Origin: Hyposmocoma kahamanoa | Lineage: Eukaryota; Arthropoda; Insecta; Lepidoptera; Cosmopterigidae | Reading direction: 5' to 3' | Length of the DNA stretch: 64,000 nt | NCBI RefSeq assembly: GCF_003589595.1 | Contig: NW_020653409.1 | Coordinates: forward strand, 3,074,495-3,138,494 | In this document: positions 31,926-41,790 of the stretch, piece by piece | How the letters are laid out: every line of letters begins with the position of its first letter | Numbering within the stretch: position 1 is the first letter of the stretch | Position numbers and translations under genes: made by a program | The notes under the pieces: generated by a model | What the model was told of the DNA's origin: nothing | Seen by the model: the letters and a program-made list of their open reading frames with translations, nothing else | Database searches by the model: none

Positions 31926-32439
31926 AATATTTAGGTATATGTTAACTTTTGTATTTTTTTTTTTTCCAAAAAGTCAGATGCTAATTATTTCGTTCATAGA
32001 ATCTTCATGTCATTTTACAGAGGTGACCTTTTACGTAATGGTTGGATTTGTAGTTTTCGCGAAACACAGACGTAGGCAGTGTGTTTTTAGATCTTGTTAG
32101 AAGTTTCTATGTTCGCTTAGTAGTACTAGTATTACATTTCCCAATCAGAAATCTAGCAGCTCATTTAAAGATAGGATAGTTTAGAACCCCGGATCGGCGT
32201 GTACTCGTTAACGAAACGGTGGTTTAGCACGAACGCCCAATTTATGATGGCGAGCTGAAGATCTGGCGACAGATTGCGATCGGCTTCAATATACAAAACC
32301 TACCACTCGTTAATTATAACTAACAGGTAATATTTCTTTATGAAATGTTTTATTTACACTGTTCAATTTACTATCAGAATTATATCAACTAACAAACCAA
32401 GTAACGTTATAAATACAGTGAATAGCGACATCTCAAGCC
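31926..32439. other. No gene seen
   Basis: Unassigned single-copy-looking sequence. Confidence 0.4.
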
Positions 32440-32608
32440 GGGGTTGGTAGTTATAAAGGTATCTAACTGGGTCTAATTCGTGAGGTCCGCTGGTTCGTTC
32501 CGTGGCTTAGTTGGCATAGCGTCTAGCTAGTTTGCTAGAACGCGTCTGTTCGAATCCGGTCGGATCGAAGGTATTTTTTCTAAGTGTTCGGTCGTTGTAT
32601 TAATAATT
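32440..32608 (+). repeat. SINE B, internally deleted
   Basis: 5' end GGTTGGTAGTTATAAAGGTA, then a direct jump to ATTCGTGAGGTCCGCTGG. A box TGGCTTAGTTGGCATAGC, B box TGTTCGAATCCGG, end TTGTATTAATAATTA. The CATAGATTTCTC block is deleted. Confidence 0.85.
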
Positions 32609-32747
32609 ACTATAAAAGTTGTCTTAATCTCTGCGAATTTAAATACATGCGGTTATTTTATTATTTATTTTTCTATATTAGTTACCAACAATAGTTTCCA
32701 CCAAGACTACGACAAGGCAAGGACACAACATTTCTTAAAACTAAGTA

Positions 32748-33005
32748 GTAGCTATAGAGCTCCTTGTGAAAGAGTTCGCCCAGGGAAGTACTACCTTACC
32801 TATTTCTGCTGCCAAGCAATAATGTGAGATTACTGCGTTCCGGTTTTGAAGGGTAAGGGTGCTAATGAAATTATAGGCACATGGGACTTTTCAACTTATG
32901 TCTTAGGGTGATAGGCGCAGAGGCAGTGCACCTTAGATCTAAAGCTCTGCGTTATAGATCGCTTACCATCAGGCGCACGACTTGTTCGTCCCTAGATTTA
33001 GTATT
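32748..33005 (+). repeat. Dispersed repeat A (pair, left arm)
   Basis: From GTAGTAGCTATAGAGCTCC to CACGACTTGTTCGTCCC and an A run. It faces the copy at 33325 tail to tail. Confidence 0.85.
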
Positions 33006-33111
33006 TTAAAAAAAGTGCAACAGGCAATTAATAGCAAACACAGCATCGTACGTAATGAAGTAAATTAAATTTCAAGATTTTGAGATTCAACATTATTAAA
33101 TTTTTATTTTA

Positions 33112-33247
33112 GCGCCCACACTCAACATAGCCCCGTACTAGGAAAACCCTGTGTCGCGGTTGCATTGGACACACACATAGACAACCACAAATCACACCCA
33201 AACTCACGACAATAATAAATGTCCGTTCGGCCACGAGGGCAGTTGTA
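33112..33247 (-). repeat. tRNA-derived SINE, deleted copy
   Basis: Same family as 1436-1642 (AGCGCCCACACTCAACATAG, AAAACCCTGTGTCGCGG), but the B-box region is deleted. It is located between the two inverted repeat A arms. Confidence 0.7.
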
Positions 33248-33324
33248 ATAGTAGATGCTTATAGTTACAAGTGTTTTTTTTTTCAACGGCATAAATAAAT
33301 TATAATATAAATATAATATAAATT

Positions 33325-33490
33325 TAAGTCAAAGATCTGAGGGGCACTGCACTGCGCCCGGTCACCCTGAGACGTCAAGTTGACAAGTAGATACCTTGTG
33401 CCTGCAATTTCTCCTTGACTCTTATACCCTTTAAAACGCTTACATTATTGCTAAATAAATACAGAAATAAGTACAGTGACAGTAAGTAAG
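33325..33490 (-). repeat. Dispersed repeat A (pair, right arm)
   Basis: From GTCAAAGATCTGAGGGGCAC to AAGTAAGGAGTTCTGCTGCC. It lacks the tail end. Confidence 0.75.
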
Positions 33491-34693
33491 GAGTTCTGCT
33501 GCCACCGAATGTCTAATGCAGCCAAGAAACAAAGGCATAGTCAACAAACATTGTCTATCAAATCTTCTTCTAAGATGCATTTACTGTGATTTACACAAAC
33601 GTCTAATAAAGGTTTAAGAAACTGTGTTACAACTTAAAAGCAATCATATTTACAAAGTAACAATTTGAGCGTGACAAACAGGTATATTACGCAACGTTCT
33701 CATTGTGCGCGATGCGCCTGAACTTCGTGCTGCGCTTGCTCATCCAAACGGTTAAACGATGTAATACTTCATGTAAATCGCTGCGGATCTCCTCAGCACT
33801 TAATAACGAATTACACACCGAGCTAAGAATGAAATTGATGTCATTATGATTGTTGGTTTAAGTTCTATTATCGTCTCACTGTGATTTCTTTGACGTATCG
33901 ACAGTGATTTTTTTATTGTGTTGCCGGCTAAACCGTCTGATGAAGCCACTAATTCGTGCTCTTTAGGACAAAATTTAAACTCTGATTCCCATGAATTAAG
34001 GCGGCACTCATTCTGTATTGTTAAATCTTTCGATGTTGCATGGATGCACTGAACTCTTTCAGTGCCTTGACTTCGCTAATTCGCAAATTGCGTCTAAATC
34101 GCTTCACAGATATTCACGCAGATTGCTCTGAGAATGAATAATGAACAAAAATCACAACACAGTGTTTTGTAAAATACCCTGTTTGCTCTGCGGTCGTAAT
34201 CAGCAGTGTTGCTTTCACAACATTACCACATCTCTTTGATTCTAACATCATCGTCCATCGGTCCAGTAGCTTCAAAGCTATGGCTTAAAGGTTGAGATAT
34301 ATCTGCGCCAGCGCCTTTGTGGCCGAACTGGCATTTTACCGTTTGTGTAATACCGATATTGGCATTTACGGGTTAAGAAATTAACAAGAAATCTTTGAGT
34401 ATTGTTATTAGCTTCAATTTGAACAAAGAGATTAATCCCCTTTGTTGAAAAAGGGTAGAGTTCGGTTAGTAGGATTTCTATCCTATCCGGAACGAGGTTA
34501 TTATTTCAAAACTGCTGGCGGTATAAAGTGTTTTTATTGCTTCTAGACAACACATTAAATTTGGGAAATAAATGAGGGCCACAAATCTACGTCGCAGCTT
34601 CCATGATGGACCATTTCATATCACCATATATAGATTGAGAATCATGCTGTCTTTAATTTGAAATCATCTTAATATGATATTCATTATGTATAC
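33491..34693. other. No gene recognised
   Basis: The longest stretch in this part without a repeat match. No ORF over 60 codons and no splice-framed coding block I could support. Confidence 0.4.
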
Positions 34694-34962
34694 CCAGTGA
34701 TGGGACGAGCAAGTCGTGCGTCTGGTGATAAGTTATCCATAAAAGTGCCACTCAAAGCCTTAAATCACAAAGACCTGAGGGGCACTGCCACTATGCTCAT
34801 CACTCTGAGACATAAGTTGAAAAGTCCCATTTGCCTGTGATTTCAGCAGGACCCTTATTTTTCAAAACCGAAACGCAGTAATGCTCACATTGGCAGAAAT
34901 AGGTAAGGTGGCAGTACTTCCCTGGACGAACTCATTCACAAGGAACTCTACTGCTACTATCT
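34694..34962 (-). repeat. Dispersed repeat A
   Basis: From GTGATGGGACGAGCAAGTCG to CTCATTCACAAGGAACTC. Nearly complete. Confidence 0.85.
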
Positions 34963-35869
34963 CTCATACAAATGATTTTCCTTTCCAATAATTTAAAAAA
35001 CAAAATGTTAGAAACTTTCGTTTTAATGACAGCAGTACTGCAGACGTGTTAATCGGTTTTGGTATTTAAAGACCTCTCTGAAAGTAAGTCAATAAATATT
35101 CCGGTAAGCTAAAAACATCTTTCCTCTCGTGACTTGTCATTTAATACGCAACTAACTATTTCTCCAAACGATTTTGTTCCTTTTATTCCCATTGCAATTT
35201 CCCTACGAGTCCAACAAATCGATAAAGCAATCGCATCTGATTATGCATTTGCAGCCACGACTCCAGCAAATTTGCTGATGCTACCAAGATTAGACTGTTT
35301 TAATAATAATTACTTTTGCTTATCGCCTTAACGGACAAATACTTCGAGATCTAATTAGTTAAGAGCTGATATAAGCGTTTAAATTTGAGATTTGTGTTTT
35401 GTAATCTATAGAGATGGGGTAAATGTTATAATAATATCGATTACATTAAAAATCCGGTATTCCGCTTTAATATAATTTCGTTACTTTGTATTTTTTTTAC
35501 TTATTCCATTTCGTCGCCTTAGTTTCTCAAACTCGTATCTTAAAACACATAGTTAATGAACGCAAAAAATGGGTTGTATTGTATATACAAATTTTGCAGC
35601 CTGATTTCACATCACATTTCCTTCTTATTCACACACTGCCTTTTACCTATTCTTAAAGTAAATATCGAAATTAACACCCGTGATTAACAAATTTAAAATA
35701 AATAGAAACTTTCTACATCTCCTGAATAATCACTTTATAAGATAAGAATTTGAGAAAGTAAGGCATCGATTTGTGTTATTTTTACTTGTTGTCAGTAATG
35801 TACTAGTGATTATCGTTTATCAAGTCGAGCAAAGAAGAGGAAGCTCTTCTTCAGATTTCACGCTGCTTC
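34963..35869. other. No gene recognised
   Basis: AT-rich. A 65-codon frame at 35134-35331 has no recognisable similarity or splice framing. Confidence 0.4.
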
Positions 35870-36010
35870 CTTCTTACTGAGGGTCGTGACCTCCCAGTGA
35901 AAACAGTTTCTGCATGACGACGCTCCTGAGCCATCTGTCTGTCATAGTAGAGCGCATCATGGAGACTCATGCCGCGAGCCGTACAGACATGGTCGGACCA
36001 TCTTACGGCG
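35870..36010. repeat. Possible RTE-type LINE scrap
   Basis: GC-richer segment (GAGGGTCGTGACCTCCCAGT, GACATGGTCGGACCATCTTA) in the style of RTE 3' ends. Orientation uncertain. Confidence 0.4.
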
Positions 36011-36541
36011 ACCTCTCGGAAGTTTACCGTCGATCCGTCCGTTAACTATTAACTGTTCCAGGTTGTTCCTTCTTTTGCAATGTGAACAAAGAGATCAAGT
36101 ATTTTACGGAGACACGGAGCCGCTTAGTCAACGAAATACGTATTTTTAATTTGGTTGTTGAGGCAGCTCTTGCGTCCGCTCTACTGTGGATGTGGTAAAT
36201 AACATTTGAAGCTAAATGTAAAGGACTAAGTGAAACAACTTTATTCGGATCTAAGTCGCGTTTATTTGTTTTTAACAACTAACGCAAAAAAAAAACAGGT
36301 GAGTTATAGGTTTCACGCCTTTGTCTGTATATCTATGTTTCTCTCTATGCCATCGTATCATCAAAACAGAGGACTGATCAAAAAGAAGTTATTTTTGGTT
36401 GAAGGCTAATTTAATCGGAATGGTTCTAATCTATGTTTAATAAATGTAGGTTTAGTAGTTTCAATATCTTCACCTCTTTTCTGAATTAGTGTAGAGATCT
36501 TAATCATAAAATGAAAATATTTATTTAAAATTTAAATTAGG

Positions 36542-36736
36542 CAAGTCCACGAGTTCGAAGAGCGGCGTAAAGCTATACTCGACACGAAACGTGACGAAAA
36601 AAGGGACAGCCCACCCTCCGCTATTTACTATAATTACGTAGGCGGTGTTCTCACGTGTCCTCGGTGTGCACGAGGATTTGCCGCGAAAATTGGCTACATT
36701 GGTCATCTTCGAGCGCATCAGCGCCAACTCAACTAG
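36542..36736 (+). pseudogene. LINE ORF2 C terminus with C2H2 zinc finger
   Basis: A 64-codon frame that begins at the junction (QVHEFEERRKAILDTKRDEK), runs through a spacer and ends in a finger: Cys-Pro-Arg-Cys, then GFAAKIGYIGHLRAH, giving C-X2-C-X12-H-X3-H, followed by QRQLN and a stop at 36734. Several insect LINE families end ORF2 with a very similar finger (GRGFRARIGLISHLRTH type, from memory). The reverse transcriptase is absent, so this is a 5'-truncated copy. I cannot fix the clade. Confidence 0.72.
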
Positions 36737-37269
36737 GAGTCGAAGTGGTCGCCTTGAACACGGTCGGATACAAAGAGAGAGAGAGATATAGTAAACTTCT
36801 TCTTCTTATCGTATCGATTGCATACACGCGTGCCATCGTGTTGATAGGAGTTGCTAATCGGCGTAAGGTACTTGTCGATGTTGCCCAGGATGTGCCAAAC
36901 GTGCACGAAAGGAATGGTACCTACGTCGTGGGAGGAGGCTCCTTTTGTACACCCTGCTAAACCTGATAGGATGATGTAATCAGGCGGTCTACTCAATTAA
37001 TAGACAATGTCAAGTATGAAGCTTCATTCGCACCAAGCGTCTTTTGTTTTAGTCGGGTATTACTTATTTGACAGTAATTGTTTTGGACGGGATGTCAGAC
37101 GGAGAACGTGAATAGTCCCCAGACCGCAGACTACCCAACTTTTCAACTACTTACAATATCGTGTTAGGGCTCATAAATTGGTCTCGACGATTCCATGCTT
37201 ATGGATGTTAAATTTATGGACTTTTTTGAGCAAATTTATTTGTATTGGGGGGTTTTTAAATTCTAATTA
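36737..37269. other. Probable LINE 3' UTR, then unassigned
   Basis: Follows the LINE stop codon. It contains a short (GA)n near 36775 and no poly(A) tail I could identify. Confidence 0.35.
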
Positions 37270-37350
37270 AAGTTTTAAAATTTCAAAGAAACCGACGTTT
37301 CCGGCTTTTTACAGGTCCGATAGTCACGGGTGACTGAGATCGTGATAGTT
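37270..37350. repeat. Palindromic element C, fragment
   Basis: AAGAAACCGACGTTTCCGGC, TTTTACAGGTCCGATAGTCA and a short inverted return (TGAGATCGTGATAG). Diverged. Confidence 0.55.
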
Positions 37351-37785
37351 GTTCTTTTTTATCTTTAAGTATTCGTATGCACGTTCTCATCTCTAAAGTT
37401 CAATTTTACTGCAAGACATGTCGATAACAAGCAGTAAATAGCCTTAAAAATCAGATAGAGACCATTAGAGTGTATCGCGGATCACTTAATTAGTAGGCAT
37501 TAAATCTGTCATTTGCGCCTCTCGGGCTTGCGCAGGCGCACCAGCGTTTAGACCTTATCTGGGAGCCATTATGTCCCTAATAGAGGCTGGTTTATGCTAC
37601 CATGGAGGGAGGAATCGGAAGACCTATGGGACATTAGGGACTTTTGTATTACTACACGGTTATCAGTTACACAGATTGTTTTTAGATAAATGCAATGGCG
37701 TCGTTAGAAGGTTTTATTTTTGTTCTATATATTCTAAGCAGTTAACATTAAGATTATAAATTCCATTTCTGGTATTTGACGACTT

Positions 37786-37905
37786 CAGTGGCCCAACGGT
37801 TTATACTGTGGGCGCTCAATGAGGAGGTCTTGGGTTCGATTCCCGGTAGGACCAATTTGGGAAATTAACATTTTTAAAGCCGTCCTGGTGTTGGTGTTCT
37901 CAAAG
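37786..37905 (+). repeat. tRNA-derived SINE, third type
   Basis: A-box-like AGTGGCCCAACGGTTTATAC and B box GGGTTCGATTCCCGG, then GTAGGACCAATTTGGGAAAT. The head is tRNA-like, but the acceptor stem does not pair, so it is not a functional tRNA. It differs from SINE B and from the 1436 type. Confidence 0.65.
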
Positions 37906-37983
37906 TGAATTCCGTTGCTCTTGTACTCATAGTACAAGGAAGTCCCTAGTTTGAAACTTGACAATTGATGTGGTTATCTGGTA

Positions 37984-38092
37984 CAGTGTCAAGAGCACGT
38001 CAAGCTTTACACTTAGGACTTAAATACAACTCTATGCCGCTTATGATAAGAACGGTCCAAAGTGTCAAGCTTGATGTGCTTACTCTTGACTG
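37984..38092. mobile_element. Very small TIR element (109 bp)
   Basis: Flanked by TA on both sides. The left end CAGTGTCAAGAGCACGTC is the inverse of the right end (CAGTCAAGAGTAAGCACATC read from the right), followed by AAGCTT on both arms. TA target and CAGT termini fit a Tc1-type MITE. It could also be a chance hairpin of an older repeat. Confidence 0.6.
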
Positions 38093-38094
38093 TA

Positions 38095-39093
38095 CATTAT
38101 TATAGAAAGAAAGATTGTTACAATTACAAGTTGAAACGGATCCAACTCAACATATGTATGTCACAGTTCGACTGCTGAAACGCTGGATTTTGGTTGGAGC
38201 CGTTTTTATCGGATAAGATGGCACGATAAATGATAAGATAGCACATTATCTGATGTTTATTCCTATGATGGACCTTAATGATCCTTTACACAATCCATTA
38301 GAATTCGAATTCAAATTTCTCAAGTATACTGAGTCGGTTCTATTGCGCAGTTCGTGTGGCATGGCCACGGGCTTTATTTCAGATTTTGTTTTACAAACGA
38401 AATTGAAGCCATTTGAAAAATGTATATTATATACTATACGTGTTCTATTTACTTCAGTTGATATAAAAAAACATTGGTATATGTAAAGTACTTATGTAAC
38501 AAAATCACATAACAGGCAGCAACTCATATTAGTTCCGTCACGCACCGCTAGATGGCATTGGCGTCGAAATAGCAAATTCTGTATCGCGGTGTTAAGATTT
38601 TCCCTCGTGGAATGACTACTGGCGGCGATGCGAATGTGAATGGAATCCAAGTTACTACGCATCTAGCTCTGCTGCCTTGTTTGGAACTCCGCTTTAGATC
38701 GTTACTGTTGAACCTACTGCACTGTACTACGCTTCTAGCGCTGTAGTGTTGGGTAGGACACGACTTGAAAAAGAGTTTGTAAGAGTAGCCTCTTTTTTGT
38801 CCTGAACCAGTACAATGTCCCACTTCAACTGAGGCGAGGCGAAGGACGTTTTGAAGCATAGCGATACATTTGAAGTCACGACTCTGTCAATGTCATTTTG
38901 CTCGTACTCTGTAGTCTGTACTGGTGTGTTTAAATGAACCTAACAAACGTGTGACTGATATATTACTTACAACTCAACACAACTGGAAAAAGTAATTGAC
39001 AACTATTTGTCACTTGTATTATTCTGTAATATCTTAATGTTTCGTGAATAAAACTATTTGATCATAATAAAAGGGTATATTTAAAATAAAAAA
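38095..39093. other. No gene recognised
   Basis: Unassigned. It lies downstream of the hAT transposase stop, so the left terminus of that element is probably in this stretch, but I could not identify it. Confidence 0.4.
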
Positions 39094-41369
39094 TTACATA
39101 TTAAAATTTAAAAATAAAATTTGCGACACCTTTTTTCCGCTTAACCTGTTGCGCCGTTCCACAATCACCTGGCCAGCCTTGGAAAAAATGCGCTCCGAGG
39201 GTACAGAGGTGGCTACTATGCATAGCCTTTTTAAAAATAATTTGTAGAGCCTCGGATAAGCCTCCTTTTTGGAGAACCACCACTTCGCAGGGTCTTGGGA
39301 CCTAGGTAGCAATGGCTCTTCCAAGTATTTGTCTACCTCTATGATACCTCCTGCCGTCGGGTTGATGTTCTTCAAAATGTCACTCACCTATAAATTTGAG
39401 AAATTTTGATGTTATTCATTTATAAATGAATAATATTTTGTAATTCGAAGGACTGACACGGATGGGCTTCAAGGCAAACCACGCCTGTACTCTGCTATGG
39501 ATAGAGGCGGGTGCGAGCCACCCCAGTCAATGCTTTTTCGAATTTCGCCTAAAAATATTGTCACCCACCTGTTCATCAAATTCATCCCAAATACTGCGCT
39601 TACGTTTAGATGACGGAGATGAATTTGTAGGCTCCGGTATGGTAGGATGTTGGGAATCAATGAGGATTCGCCCGGCTTGGGACTTTAAATTTGCACATGT
39701 CCTACCATATGCAAATTCGTTTGTGAACCCATATTTTTTGAACCGCGGGTCCAGAATTGTGCTCTCAGCAAAAATATTATTTTCTTCGACGCCGGCGAAT
39801 CGACTATTTATTTCATGAATGAGAACCTCTGTCATTTGGGTCACTGTCGCTGGACGTGTCACCATTAAAAAGTTAGTACACTTCTTTTTAAGAGCATTTG
39901 ATATTAATATAACCTGAAAATATAATAAAATCAATTAGTTACTTAAATAAAATGAATCACTAAAGTAGGTACTTACAAGAAAATCATCACTATATCTACA
40001 CTACAATAACTACAATTGGCTATGCTAGTTAATTATTTTATTTATTTCATCATGCAGTTTAATATCAAAAAACCATAGGTACTTCTGAAATCGTAACGTT
40101 TCTTTCCGAGCTCATTTCTTCCGTTACGTCTTTAAAAAATGATAGAATTTCTGATGCAGATTCTATTATCTGAATATCATCAGACGTAATGTTGTCTACA
40201 TCAGGATAGTCAATCGCAAGTGTAGACATAACGCTATTTTTTGTTTTTAATATTCTTTCGAACATTTCACAAGTGGAGTTCCAGCGTGTGGGAACATCCT
40301 GTTTTAATTTTAAAACTTGTTCCTCTAACTTCTTTTGCATATTTTTAAGCCTTTCAGAGGCAAGTGGACTTCGTTTAAATACTTCGACGATTTGTTTTAT
40401 TTTAGTTGTAGTGACTTTTATTTGTTTTAAAGCTGTCTGCACAATTAAATTGAGTGTATGAGCGAAACAAGGTATTTGTTTCCAGTTATTTATTTTTATT
40501 GCAGCTTTAATATTGTTCGCGTTATCGCTTGTGGCTGCGACAACTTTGTTTGTTATTTCCCAATCACTTGCAATTCTTCTTAACTCTTGAGCTAAGTTAT
40601 CGGCCGTATGCCTATCATTAAATTGGATGCACTCTAGTAAAAATGATTTTAATTCTGCATTATTATTGAAAAAATGAACCGTCACAGCTAAATAATTTTC
40701 ATTGGGTTTGGATGTCCAACCATCAGTTGTTATGCAGACATACACGGCTTGACTCAACTCTATCTTTACTTTTTCCTTGATTTGAATATACACATTTGTC
40801 ATTAAGGCGTTAGACAATGTCTTACGACTAGGTAATTGGTAGCCGGGGTTTAGTTCTTTTATGAACTCTTTCAATTCAGGTGACTCGATCAAATGGAAGG
40901 CTAAATAATTTTTTGCAAATAGCTTCACTAGCGTTTTATTTAATTGATCAGTTTTTTTAGCGGAAAGCGGCTTACAGAAGTATTGGGTTAATTTGGTGTT
41001 AGCGGCTGCAGATTTTAACTTAAATATATCTGTACTTGAAGGAATAGTTGGTTCGGATGTTGCAGGTATGATAGCAGTTGAAGATGTAGATGTAGAAGTA
41101 GATGCAAAAGGTATACATATCGCTGTTGGATCGGTGGAAGTAGTAGGCAAAAGCTGAATGTGTGTTGCGGCAGAAGCTTCAATTTCAATTGGACATTCAC
41201 GTATCGCTGTAAATGCTTGCGGATGTTTACTTTTTGTATGTCTAGTCAAATTATAAGCACCGCCACCTTTATATGAAAACTCTTTTTGACAGAAATTGCA
41301 TTTAGCCTTTTCATTTTGGAGATCGGTGAAAAACTGCCATGCTTTAGAGGATTTTCTATCACCAGACAT
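39094..41369 (-). CDS. hAT transposase with BED zinc finger, three exons
   Basis: Cut-and-paste transposase. Exons: 41369-40083 (429 codons), 39913-39569 (115) and 39387-39094 (97 plus stop). Both introns (40082-39914 and 39568-39388, 169 and 181 bp) are GT-AG, phase 0 and join in frame to 641 residues, normal for hAT. Seen in order: BED finger with Cys24, Cys27, His44 and His49; Ser/Thr/Pro-rich linker (60-115); catalytic Asp216 in TTDGWTS; Asp282 in TSDNANN; Cys301 and His304 in PCFAHTLNL; VPTRWNST at 360-367; ILDPRFK (exon 2); SQDPAKWW and catalytic Glu609 in SVPSERIFSKAG of the C-terminal dimerisation region. No stop or frameshift interrupts this model. First exon donor is GAA|GTACCT, second CAG|GTGGGT. 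Start is the first ATG before the BED finger. A domesticated gene is the main alternative. No TIRs or 8-bp duplication were found. Confidence 0.88.
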
Positions 41370-41689
41370 AGTTACTATTTATGCATAAAACAAAAGAAAA
41401 AAGAACATAAAACAATCGTTAACGAGTATAATTTGTATTAGGTAAGTACTTGCACATTAATAATAAAAACATGAGTTTAAAAATGAGTATTTTGTTTGGA
41501 TTTGCAACTTAGTTACATCACATAAATAAATATAATAATTGAAAAATATCGCGATGCGGCAAGCCCCGCCGAGCTGTCGCGGGTCGCGGCATCGCGGAGG
41601 CGCGCCGCCGCGACCCGCGCTGCCGCGACCGCGACTTTTGCGACTGACGACTTTAGAGACTTAGCAATTGGAGACGTATCAAGCCAAAC
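41370..41689. other. Upstream of hAT gene; GC-rich inverted block
   Basis: AT-rich next to the ATG. At 41550-41635 there is an extremely GC-rich block with inverted motifs (GCGGGTCGCGGCATCGCGG and CCGCGACCCGCGCTGCCGCG). It may be a subterminal region or promoter of the transposon. Confidence 0.45.
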
Positions 41690-41790
41690 AATATTTAATT
41701 AATTAATTAAATAACTTTATTGACCAAAAAAAAAATGGTACAAAAGGCGGACTTAATGCTAAAAGCATTATTAGCTATTTAAATCTAATT
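41690..41790 (-). repeat. LINE 3' end
   Basis: ATAACTTTATTGACC, an A run, GGTACAAAAGGCGGACTTAA and TGCTAAAAGCATTATTAGC. This reversed 3' end is common in lepidopteran LINEs (Jockey-like). It marks a possible limit of the hAT element. Confidence 0.6.

Noticed and set aside
38510..41700. TIRs for the hAT transposase
   Set aside because: I looked on both sides for CA...TG or TAGGG-type ends with matching 8-bp flanks and found none I could defend.
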